A stretch of 22,289 nt of DNA from Deltaproteobacteria bacterium (GTDB lineage: Bacteria > Myxococcota > Polyangia > Haliangiales > Haliangiaceae): positions 1 to 22,289 of the forward strand of contig JAGSPR010000051.1 of assembly GCA_018262455.1 (NCBI GenBank), read 5' to 3'. Below the pieces are notes generated by a model. That model saw nothing but the letters and a program-made list of their open reading frames with translations. It was not told the origin of the DNA and did no database searches. Shown here in pieces: positions 15,650-22,289 of the stretch (position 1 is its first letter; each line of letters opens with the position of its first letter). Made by a program: the position numbers and the translations under genes.

Positions 15650-16377
15650 AAAAGCCCATGAGGAGCCTGATGTTGAGTCGAATCGCATTTGTTCTGATCT
15701 CCTCGCTCGCCGTGCCCGCGTTTGCCGGTCCCGAAGCCGGTAGCGGAAGTTCCCCGACGGCGCCCGCCAAGACCGGCCCGGGGACCGCGGTGGTCAAGCA
15801 GGCGAACGAGACCATCGCGAGCCTGCTCAAGCAGAAGGCAGCCCCGGGCTCGGATGCCGAGAAGACGCAAGCGAAGAAGGTGACCGAGAGCGTCCGTAGC
15901 TTCCTCAACATCGACGAGCTCGGCAGGGCCGCGATGGTCAACCAGTGGAGCAAGCTCACCCCGGCGCAACAGGCCGAGTTCCTGAAGGTGCTCCGCGATC
16001 TGATCGAGGCCAACTACATCAACGGCCTGCGCGCGAACCTCGCGTACACGGTCGCGTACGTCGGCGAGGGCGCCAACAAGGCGGGCCAGGCCGTCGTCAA
16101 CACGAAGATCACCGCGCAGCGCAAGGGTCGGCCGTACACCATCGCGATCGACTATGTCCTGGTGAAGGATCTGACCGGGCTCCGCGCGTTCGACATCGTC
16201 ACGGATGGCGTGGGACTCGTCGAGAACTACCGCCAGATGTTCGACAAGATCATCACCGACAAGGGCTTCCCCGCGCTGATCGAGAAGATGAAGAAGAAGC
16301 TCGACACGATCAACGCCTCGCCCCCGCCGGCACCCGGGTCGGTGGCCCCGGTCCCGGCCGCAGCCGCCAAGGGCTAG
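15646..16377 (+). CDS. MlaC/Ttg2D-like periplasmic phospholipid-binding protein
   Basis: 243 residues; the ATG overlaps the TolC-family stop in an ATGA, which indicates translational coupling. A second in-frame ATG occurs at 15658. The signal peptide covers residues 1-27 (AFA before Gly28). After a Gly/Ser/Pro linker comes the PF05494 pattern: VRSFLNIDELGRAAMVNQWSKLTPAQQAEFLKVLRDLI..NY, then VNTKITAQRKGRPYTIAIDYVLVKD and FDIVTDGVGLVENYRQMFDKII. In known systems MlaC carries phospholipid between outer- and inner-membrane complexes. The C terminus ends in an Ala/Pro-rich tail. MlaF, E, D and B are not next to it. Confidence 0.92.
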   Translation: MKKPMRSLMLSRIAFVLISSLAVPAFAGPEAGSGSSPTAPAKTGPGTAVVKQANETIASLLKQKAAPGSDAEKTQAKKVTESVRSFLNIDELGRAAMVNQWSKLTPAQQAEFLKVLRDLIEANYINGLRANLAYTVAYVGEGANKAGQAVVNTKITAQRKGRPYTIAIDYVLVKDLTGLRAFDIVTDGVGLVENYRQMFDKIITDKGFPALIEKMKKKLDTINASPPPAPGSVAPVPAAAAKG

Positions 16378-16436
16378 CGGCAAGACCGCGCTCTCGCGTG
16401 CACTCGATCGCGCGCGGAGGCATATAGTCTCCGGCG

Positions 16437-18164
16437 ATGTCACTCCATCGCGATCGCGCGCTCGCCTGGCTCGAAGAGGATCCGGATCCGATCACCGCGG
16501 AGGAGCTGCGGACGCTGCTCGCCGCTTGCGATCGTGGTGACGCCGCGGCGCAGAAGGATCTCGACGAACGGTTCGAGGGCTCGCTCGAGTTCGGCACGGC
16601 CGGCCTGCGCGGCATCCTCGGCGCCGGCCCGCAGCGCATGAACCGCGTGCTCGTCCGCAAGGTCGCCTCGGGACTCGCGGCCTACCTGCTCGCGAAGGTT
16701 CCCGACGCCAAGATCCGCGGCGTCCTGATCGGCCACGACGCGCGCCGCAACTCGCGCGTGTTCTCCGAGGACTCGGCCCGCGTGCTCGGCGGCGCTGGCA
16801 TCAAGGTCTACCTCGCGCACCGGCCGTGGCCGACCCCCACCACCGCGTGGGCGGTCGTCGAGAAGCGCGCGTGCGCCGGGGTGATGGTGACCGCGAGCCA
16901 CAACCCGCCCGCGTACAACGGCTACAAGGTCTACTGGGGCAACGGCGCGCAGATCATCCCGCCGCACGACGTTGGCATCGCGGCCTCGATCGCCACGATC
17001 GGTCGGTCCGACCAGATCGCGATGCCCGCGCTCGACGAGCTACGGCGCCGCGGCCTCGTGATCGATCTCGACGAGTCCCTGCATGACGACTACCTCGCGC
17101 AAGTGGTCGCGCTGCGGGCGAGTCCCGCGATCGATGGCCGCGGCCTCGTGATCGCGTACACGCCGCTGCACGGCGTCGGTGCGCTGTCGGTCGAAGGCGC
17201 GCTCCGGCTCGCGGGGTTCCCGCAGGTCCACACCGAGCCCTCGCAGCGCGAGCCCGATGCCGAGTTTCCGACCGTGGCGTTCCCCAACCCCGAGGAGAAA
17301 GGCGCGATGGATCGCGTGCTCGCGCTCGCGGCCGAGCAGCGCGCCGACCTCGTGCTCGCCAACGATCCGGACGCCGATCGGCTGAGCGTCGCGCTGCCGG
17401 GCGTCGGCCCGGGTGCCGCGTACGCCCAGCTCACGGGCGATCAGGTCGGCGTCCTGCTCGCGGACTACCTCCTCCAGGTCGGCCCCGCCGACAAGCGCAT
17501 GGTCGCGACGACGATCGTGTCGTCCCAGCTGCTCGGCTTCCTCGCCAAGCAGGCCGGCGCCGACTATCGCGAGACCCTCACCGGCTTCAAGTGGATCGGC
17601 AACGCCGCGATCGACTACGAGCGCGAGCACCACGGCCGGTTCGTCATGGGCTACGAGGAGGCGCTCGGCTACTCCGTCGGCCCGCTCGTCCGCGACAAGG
17701 ACGGCGTCTCGGCAGCCGTGCTGTTCGCCGAGCTCACCGCGTGGAACCGCGCCCGCGGCAAGTCGGTGCGCGACCACCTCGACGACATCTATCGCAAGGT
17801 CGGGCTGTTCGTGACCGAGCAGGTCTCGCTCACCCGGCCCGGCTCCGAAGGCCTCACCGAGATCCGCGCCGCGATGGCGAGGTTCCGCGCCTCCCCGCCC
17901 GGCGAGCTCGGAGGCAGTGCGATCGAGCAAGTCGTCGATCTCGCGCGCGGCGAAGGCGGCCTTCCACCGTCGGACGTCCTCGTGTTCAAGCTCGTCGGCG
18001 GACGCCGGGTCATCATGCGTCCCTCGGGCACCGAGCCCAAGCTCAAGAGCTACTATGAGGTCCGGATCGAGGTCGGCGCCAACGAGCCCATCGACGCCGC
18101 CCGCACGCGCGGCCTCGTCGAGCTCGCCAAGCTCCGCGACGCCCACCAGACCCTGCTCGGATAG
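16437..18164 (+). CDS. Phosphoglucomutase/phosphomannomutase (PGM2/PgcA type)
   Basis: 575 residues from an ATG, the full length of the PGM2/PgcA subgroup of alpha-D-phosphohexomutases. The active-site loop TASHNP has Ser154 (phosphoserine). The magnesium loop is Asp310-Pro-Asp312-Ala-Asp314-Arg. The sugar loop is GYEEALGYSVG. The phosphate-binding loop is RPSGTEPKLK (528-537). The N-terminal FGTAGLRGILGAGPQRMNR is diagnostic of this subgroup. It interconverts glucose 1- and 6-phosphate (or mannose, or ribose/deoxyribose phosphates) in the cytosol and so feeds nucleotide sugars for envelope glycans. It starts 59 bases after the MlaC-like gene, so it may share the upstream operon. Substrate choice between glucose, mannose and pentose phosphates is not certain. 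Confidence 0.96.
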   Translation: MSLHRDRALAWLEEDPDPITAEELRTLLAACDRGDAAAQKDLDERFEGSLEFGTAGLRGILGAGPQRMNRVLVRKVASGLAAYLLAKVPDAKIRGVLIGHDARRNSRVFSEDSARVLGGAGIKVYLAHRPWPTPTTAWAVVEKRACAGVMVTASHNPPAYNGYKVYWGNGAQIIPPHDVGIAASIATIGRSDQIAMPALDELRRRGLVIDLDESLHDDYLAQVVALRASPAIDGRGLVIAYTPLHGVGALSVEGALRLAGFPQVHTEPSQREPDAEFPTVAFPNPEEKGAMDRVLALAAEQRADLVLANDPDADRLSVALPGVGPGAAYAQLTGDQVGVLLADYLLQVGPADKRMVATTIVSSQLLGFLAKQAGADYRETLTGFKWIGNAAIDYEREHHGRFVMGYEEALGYSVGPLVRDKDGVSAAVLFAELTAWNRARGKSVRDHLDDIYRKVGLFVTEQVSLTRPGSEGLTEIRAAMARFRASPPGELGGSAIEQVVDLARGEGGLPPSDVLVFKLVGGRRVIMRPSGTEPKLKSYYEVRIEVGANEPIDAARTRGLVELAKLRDAHQTLLG

Positions 18165-18168
18165 CAAC

Positions 18169-18190
18169 GCGGACCGCGCATTCGCGCCGC
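18169..18190. terminator. Possible bidirectional terminator hairpin filling the convergent gap
   Basis: GCGG (18169-18172) plus CGCG (18175-18178) can pair with CGCG (18183-18186) plus CCGC (18187-18190) around the loop CATT, with a 2-base bulge. It fills almost all of the 26 bases between two convergent stop codons. There is no T run, as is usual at this GC. Confidence 0.4.
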
Positions 18191-19780
18191 TCAGCCCACC
18201 AGCGCGAAGAACCGCTCCATCTGGTCCTTCTGGCGCGGCGGCATGTACTCGAAGTTGCGGCCGCGGTCGATCACCTCCCAGAACTCCTTCGACTCGACCT
18301 TGCCGAGCTGCTCGCGGATGAGCTGCAGGCGATCGCGGTCCTCTCCCGCCATGTCGGCGGCGATCCTCTGAGCCCGTGCGTCGGCACCGACGGCGAGGTA
18401 GTAGCAGGCGAGCTTGATCTGCGCCTTGCGAATGCCCTGGAGCCCGGCTTCCTGTCGCTTCAGCCGCAGCGGCTGGTCGAGCTCGAGGAACATCGCCAGC
18501 ATCTTGTCGTCGAGATCGTTGCCGTGCTTCTGCGCGTGCGCGAACTCGCACAGCGCGGACACGTCGTACGCGACGGTCTCGGTCACGAAGCCGAGCTGCA
18601 TGTCGTAGCTCGTGCGGCCGTAATAGATCATGTGGCGCACACCCTCCATCGCGAGGTCGTCGGCGCCGCTCTTGATCATCGTCTCGACCAGCAGGCGGTA
18701 CTGGTTCAGCACGTTGTAGGCGGTACGCACCGCGCGCGCGTTGAGCGCGGCCCGCAGGTAGCTGTTCATGAACCGCAACGAGAGCTCGACGACCCTGCGG
18801 TTGTTGCGCGCCAGCGCGGCCTCACCGACGTAGCGCGTATCGATCGCGATCAGGTAGTTGATGTCGGGCATCTCGCTCTGCGCCTCGGCATAGATGCCGA
18901 GGTACTGACGCAGCGCCTTCCATTCGAGCCAGATGCGATCGGCCTCGAGCTCGGTCAGCGACTCCGGATCCATCGCGACGAAGTCGGGGTTCCCGCGGAT
19001 GCCTTCGCCGATCTTGAACCAGCTCGGCTGCGCGCGGTCCTTGACATCGAGATAGCGCACCACGAAGTCCTTGATCGCGTCGACCGCCCGGCTCGCGATG
19101 ATCTTGTCCTTGCCGGAGATCGAGTTCGACGTGATATCGGTGAGCTCCTCGAGTGCCGCGATCGCGGGCGCCTGACCCAGCATGATCGCGTCGGGGTCTT
19201 GCTCCGTGGCCGCCGCCACGACGTCATCGGTGGCCTGGCGCTCGATCCGAGCGACGAGGTTCGTCGGCGCGAGGAACCGGAACACATAGGAGAAGTACGG
19301 CAACATCATCAGGAGGCCGAACCCGGTCGCGATCATCACCGCGAACACACTCGCCCGGGGTACGTGCTCCTTGTGGAGCGCGAGGGACGTGGCGACGCCG
19401 ACGACGCAGGTCACCACGTAGTAGGCCATGACGGTGACGTTCGTGCGGTCGCGCAAGAACATCTGCGCGACACCGGTGTACCGCTCCGAAGTCAGCTGCA
19501 CGAGGAGTGACACCACGGTGATCACGATGCCGAGCACCGCGGCCGTCATGCCCGCGAGGCCCGGCAGCGCGTCGCCGATGTAGTCGGCGTCGAGCTTCAT
19601 GTACCGGGTGATCGCGCCGTCGGTCTCGACGGCCGCCGGGCCGCCGGTGTACGCCGAGTCAAACAAGTAGAACGCGATGAACCCGAGCAGCGCGATTCCG
19701 CCGAGGATCGCCATCGGCACCAACCACAGTCGCAGCCCTTGCCGGTGCGTACGGCGGCGACGTCGGCGGCGTGAGCTCAC
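18191..19780 (-). CDS. DUF2254-like membrane protein
   Basis: 529 residues from a GTG at 19778-19780 with AAGG seven bases before it. The first residues are seven Arg in a row, then a membrane helix at about 18-40. Three more helices lie at about 74-96, 114-134 and 143-163. Between helices 2 and 3 the segment LGIVITVVSLLVQLTSERYTGVAQMFLRDR matches the core of DUF2254 proteins. The remaining 360 residues are soluble, mostly helical and in the cytoplasm. Function is unknown in the family, and this copy is a distant member. It is 31 bases downstream of the lamin-tail lipoprotein on the same strand, so the two are likely co-transcribed. The poly-Arg start fixes the N terminus inside the cell. Confidence 0.8.
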   Translation of the reverse strand: MSSRRRRRRRTHRQGLRLWLVPMAILGGIALLGFIAFYLFDSAYTGGPAAVETDGAITRYMKLDADYIGDALPGLAGMTAAVLGIVITVVSLLVQLTSERYTGVAQMFLRDRTNVTVMAYYVVTCVVGVATSLALHKEHVPRASVFAVMIATGFGLLMMLPYFSYVFRFLAPTNLVARIERQATDDVVAAATEQDPDAIMLGQAPAIAALEELTDITSNSISGKDKIIASRAVDAIKDFVVRYLDVKDRAQPSWFKIGEGIRGNPDFVAMDPESLTELEADRIWLEWKALRQYLGIYAEAQSEMPDINYLIAIDTRYVGEAALARNNRRVVELSLRFMNSYLRAALNARAVRTAYNVLNQYRLLVETMIKSGADDLAMEGVRHMIYYGRTSYDMQLGFVTETVAYDVSALCEFAHAQKHGNDLDDKMLAMFLELDQPLRLKRQEAGLQGIRKAQIKLACYYLAVGADARAQRIAADMAGEDRDRLQLIREQLGKVESKEFWEVIDRGRNFEYMPPRQKDQMERFFALVG

Positions 19781-19811
19781 GCAGGGACCTTACATCATTG
19801 TCGAGGCGGGC

Positions 19812-20696
19812 TCACGGCAACAGGCCGGCGGGCACGACGCCCGGAGTCGGTGCCGTGTACACGGTGTCCCAGGTCGCTCCGGTATCCTCGGCCGTCTCGT
19901 CATCGCCCGCGATCCCGTTGCCGCCGCCAGTCTGGAGCTCGTGGCCTGTCTCGCGCAGGATCCGCTTCGTCGACTTGCCCGATGCCGGTGCGGTCGACTG
20001 GGCAGCGATCGTCCGGGTGTCGGTGCCATACGCGGTCGTGGCGGACCCGGTATCCGGGCCATCGAACGCCATCGCGCTCTTGTCGACGAGGCCGTTCGCG
20101 ACGGTGGGCACGCCGGCGACGACGAGATCGACGTCCCGCACGAGGTCTGCCTGGCCGTCCCACTGGAACACCACGACGATCTCCCCGGCGTTCGTCAGGT
20201 TCGGTGTGCCGTTGACGGCGATGCTCGTCATCGTGCCGCTCGCGATGGAGAACGTTGGTGCGGTCGCATACGCCGTCTGGAAGTTGGCCGTCGTGTCGAG
20301 CGCGACCGTGATGACCGCGCCGGGCGCGATCGTGGCGCCGGCGGGGAACTGGGCGATGAAGTCGGTCGAGTCGACCGTGGGCGAACCGGCGGGCAGCCGG
20401 AAGTAGGTCCCGCTATCGGACAGGTAATAGGTCGACAGGTCGACCGTCTGGCCGGTCGGGTTGGCGATCTCGACGAACTCCCCGGTGGACGGAGCGAGCA
20501 CGACCTCGGTGAGCAGGAGCGATGAGCCAGCCGCCGGCGCCGGTGCATCGATCGAGACCGGCCCATCAACTCCCGGAACGACCAACGCATCGACCGTGCC
20601 GGGAGCGTCGGGCTTCGCGGCGGCGTCACTGGCCCCCTCGACGCGACCACCGGTCGCGCAGCCGCCGAGGATGAGGAATCCAGCCAGGAAGCGCAC
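19812..20696 (-). CDS. Lipoprotein with lamin-tail domain (LTD)
   Basis: 294 residues from a GTG at 20694-20696. The open frame goes back to 20795, but only here is a lipoprotein signal at once visible: VRFLAGFLILGGC, lipobox LGGC, Cys13. Residues 22-56 are an Asp/Ala/Pro-rich linker, common in lipoproteins of Kofleriaceae-like myxobacteria. From about 58 the lamin-tail pattern appears: LLLTEVVLAPSTGEFVEIANPTGQTVDLSTYYLSD. It continues with a long all-beta part and ends APTPGVVPAGLLP, as such domains often do. Known: bacterial LTD domains occur on secreted or surface nucleases and adhesins. I see no nuclease or protease motif here, so it may simply be a binding module. It is divergent from the TerB-like gene, 113 bases apart. 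Confidence 0.88.
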   Translation of the reverse strand: MRFLAGFLILGGCATGGRVEGASDAAAKPDAPGTVDALVVPGVDGPVSIDAPAPAAGSSLLLTEVVLAPSTGEFVEIANPTGQTVDLSTYYLSDSGTYFRLPAGSPTVDSTDFIAQFPAGATIAPGAVITVALDTTANFQTAYATAPTFSIASGTMTSIAVNGTPNLTNAGEIVVVFQWDGQADLVRDVDLVVAGVPTVANGLVDKSAMAFDGPDTGSATTAYGTDTRTIAAQSTAPASGKSTKRILRETGHELQTGGGNGIAGDDETAEDTGATWDTVYTAPTPGVVPAGLLP

Positions 20697-20809
20697 GGTC
20701 CAGTGGGTATCAAGGCCGGGGCCTGACAGCAAGCCACAATCTCGCGCCCCAGGGCACCCAACTGTCGCGGAGTTTCGGTAGGTTCTGCCTCTCACCGAGG
20801 AGGCACACC

Positions 20810-21373
20810 ATGGCCGAGAGTCTTGAAGAGCGCGGACGAGCGTTGGAGAACCAGTTCTTCGACCAGGAGAACAAGCACAAGCTCGCGGCGATGAAGGAGA
20901 AGCTCGATAGCCAGCGGACCCGTGAGGAGCTCCGCAAGGCGTCGGGGATGTCGGACGACTCGGTGCTCGACAAGCTGGTCGGTCTCGGGCTCACCGGCAA
21001 CACGATCGCGGCGCTGTCGCTGGTGCCGCTGATCGCGGTCGCGTGGGCCGATGGCGCGATCCAGGACAACGAGCGCACGGCGATCCTGCAGGGCGCGCAC
21101 GGCAAGGGCCTCGAGCAGGGCACCCCCGGCTACGAGCTGCTGCAGACCTGGCTCGCGAAGCAGCCGACCGAGGAGCTGCTGACCGCCTGGGAGTCCTACA
21201 TCAAGGCGCTCGCGGGGCAGCTCAACGACGAGCAGAACCGCCTGCTCAAGAACCAGATCGTCGGCTTCGCGAAGATGGTCGCCGCCGCGGCTGGCGGCAT
21301 CCTGGGCTTCGGCAAGGTCTCGGGCGCGGAGGAGAAGATCCTCCATCGCATCGAAACCGCGTTCGTCCACTGA
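20810..21373 (+). CDS. Protein with ATPase-inhibitor-like N terminus and TerB-like domain
   Basis: 187 residues from an ATG preceded by GAGGAGG (20797-20803), the strongest ribosome site in the window, which suggests high expression. Residues 1-55 are charged and helical (LEERGRALENQFFDQENKHKLAAMKEKLDSQ) and resemble the F1-ATPase inhibitor IF1 and the alphaproteobacterial zeta subunit (DUF1476). Residues about 68-170 resemble TerB: ALSLVPLIAVAWADGAIQDNERTAIL, with the AxADG-x3-x-ExxAI core. The end (about 155-187) has a glycine-rich turn and a last helix. There is no signal peptide, so it is cytosolic. The acidic residues in the ADG motif bind metal in TerB. Whether it inhibits ATP synthase is unknown. 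The aldo/keto reductase starts 7 bases later. Confidence 0.85.
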   Translation: MAESLEERGRALENQFFDQENKHKLAAMKEKLDSQRTREELRKASGMSDDSVLDKLVGLGLTGNTIAALSLVPLIAVAWADGAIQDNERTAILQGAHGKGLEQGTPGYELLQTWLAKQPTEELLTAWESYIKALAGQLNDEQNRLLKNQIVGFAKMVAAAAGGILGFGKVSGAEEKILHRIETAFVH

Positions 21374-21380
21374 TCGGAAC

Positions 21381-22289
21381 ATGAACGATCCGCTCCGCCT
21401 GCTCGGCAAGACCGGGGTCAAGGTCTCGCGCGTCGCGCTCGGCACGATGTCGTTCGGTGGAGATGCCGACGAGCACACGGCCGGCCAGATCTGGCGCGCG
21501 GCACGCGAGGCCGGGGTCAACCTGATCGACACCGCCGACGTCTACAACCACGGCCGGTCCGAGGAGATGGTCGGTCGCCTGATGCATGGCGATCGCGACG
21601 AGCTGGTGATCGCGACCAAGGCGTACTTCCCGATGGGCCCGGACGCCAACGCACGGGGCTCGTCGCGTTACCACCTCGTGCGTGCCGTCGAGGCAAGTCT
21701 GCGCCGCCTCGCGACCGATCGCATCGACCTCTACTACCTCCACCGGTTCGATGACGTCACCGATGTGTCCGAGACCCTGCGTGCCATCGAGGACCTCGTA
21801 CGCGCCGGCAAGATCCTCTACCCCGCGTGCTCCAACTTCGCGGCGTGGCAGATCGCCCATGCGCTGGGCGTCCAGCGCGCGGCGGGGTGGGCACCGCTCG
21901 TCGCCACGCAGCCGATGTACAACCTGGTCAAGCGTCAGGTCGAGGTCGAGATCCTGCCGATGGCACACGCGCTGGGCGTCGCGGTGATCCCGTACAGCCC
22001 GACCGGTGGTGGGTTGCTCACCGGCAAGTACAGCGCGGGCCGCGCACCGCAGCACGGCCGGCTGATCGAGAGCCAGATGTACCAGGTCCGCTACGGCAAC
22101 CCGGCGTTCTACGAGATCGCCGATCGATTCTGCACGCACGCCTCGGAGCTCGGCCACCACCCGGCGACGCTCGCGGTCGCCTGGGTCGCGTCGCACCCCG
22201 CGGTCACGAGCGTGCTCGTCGGCGGGCGAACCGTCGAGCAGCTCTCTCCGTCGCTCGCGGCGATGCGCGTGGAGCTCGATCCTGCCACC
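21381..22289 (+). CDS. Aldo/keto reductase (partial, 3' end outside window)
   Basis: The ATG at 21381 opens 303 codons with no stop before the window end; a full enzyme has about 310-340 residues. The catalytic tetrad is Asp50 and Tyr55 (in LIDTADVYNHG), Lys80 (VIATKAY) and His121 (LYYLH). The N-terminal LLGKTGVKVSRVALGTMSFGG and the late stretch TSVLVGGRTVEQL fit the NADPH-binding TIM-barrel family of the AKR7/11/12-like or YghZ-like type. It reduces aldehydes or ketones in the cytosol; the substrate is unknown. CGGAAC is immediately before the ATG, and the gene starts 7 bases after the TerB-like gene, so the pair is probably one operon. Visible codon use is like the rest of the window. Confidence 0.95.
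   Translation, partial: MNDPLRLLGKTGVKVSRVALGTMSFGGDADEHTAGQIWRAAREAGVNLIDTADVYNHGRSEEMVGRLMHGDRDELVIATKAYFPMGPDANARGSSRYHLVRAVEASLRRLATDRIDLYYLHRFDDVTDVSETLRAIEDLVRAGKILYPACSNFAAWQIAHALGVQRAAGWAPLVATQPMYNLVKRQVEVEILPMAHALGVAVIPYSPTGGGLLTGKYSAGRAPQHGRLIESQMYQVRYGNPAFYEIADRFCTHASELGHHPATLAVAWVASHPAVTSVLVGGRTVEQLSPSLAAMRVELDPAT

Noticed and set aside
17040..18551. A 503-codon minus-strand frame across the convergent junction
   Set aside because: Antisense to the phosphohexomutase and out of frame with the DUF2254-like gene.
18524..19510. A 328-codon plus-strand frame
   Set aside because: Antisense to the DUF2254-like gene; Arg/His/Asp-rich composition typical of shadow frames here.
20713..20724. 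A short dyad AGGCC-GG-GGCCT in the gap before the TerB-like gene
   Set aside because: Five-base GC arms with a two-base loop are expected by chance at this composition.

Overview
The window looks like ordinary chromosome from a high-GC Gram-negative bacterium, most likely a myxobacterium (Myxococcota), perhaps near Kofleriaceae, Haliangium or Nannocystis. This is inferred from the gene content. There is an OmpA-type protein with thrombospondin type 3 calcium-binding repeats, lipoproteins with Asp/Ala/Pro-rich linkers (one carrying a lamin-tail domain), a soluble P450, a sterol-desaturase-like enzyme, GTG starts, and third codon positions that are almost all G or C. I see no rRNA, tRNA, CRISPR array, insertion sequence, integrase or phage gene. 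No gene-free stretch exceeds 300 bases; the longest is the 162-base divergent gap 9996-10157.

Left part (1-6387): a minus-strand block of three secreted or envelope proteins. In transcription order these are an OmpA/TSP3 protein (2069-3604), a small secreted beta-sandwich protein resembling WxL domains (1372-1947), and a DUF916-like multi-domain surface protein that runs off the window edge (1-1332). The last two are 39 bases apart and share a good sigma-70-like promoter. On the plus strand follow an alpha/beta hydrolase (3714-4895) and a small membrane protein (5032-5442). A convergent secreted Ig-like protein is at 5584-6387.

Middle part (6469-11968): a class I/II aminotransferase (minus) is divergent from a sterol-desaturase-family membrane enzyme (plus), which is followed by an 80-residue protein of unknown role. 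A lipoprotein (8994-9995, minus) is divergent from a cytochrome P450 (10158-11516, plus); a perfect 9-bp inverted repeat lies in the lipoprotein leader. The P450 is convergent with a DCC-family thiol oxidoreductase-like gene, and the two share their stop region.

Right part (12016-22289): a compact plus-strand run, probably one operon, encodes a membrane-anchored metallophosphoesterase, a DUF1517/zinc-ribbon membrane protein, a TolC-family outer-membrane protein, an MlaC-like periplasmic protein (overlapping the TolC gene by 4 bases) and a phosphoglucomutase/phosphomannomutase. These point to envelope and lipid transport plus sugar-phosphate supply. Convergent to it is a minus-strand pair: a lamin-tail lipoprotein and a DUF2254-like membrane protein. 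Divergent from the lipoprotein is a plus-strand pair: a protein joining an ATPase-inhibitor-like N terminus to a TerB-like domain, and an aldo/keto reductase cut by the window end.

I do not see a clear new defence or mobile system. The most unusual items are the WxL/DUF916-like pair in a presumed Gram-negative, the inhibitor-like/TerB fusion, the TolC-MlaC coupling without the Mla transporter genes, and the dyad in the lipoprotein leader.
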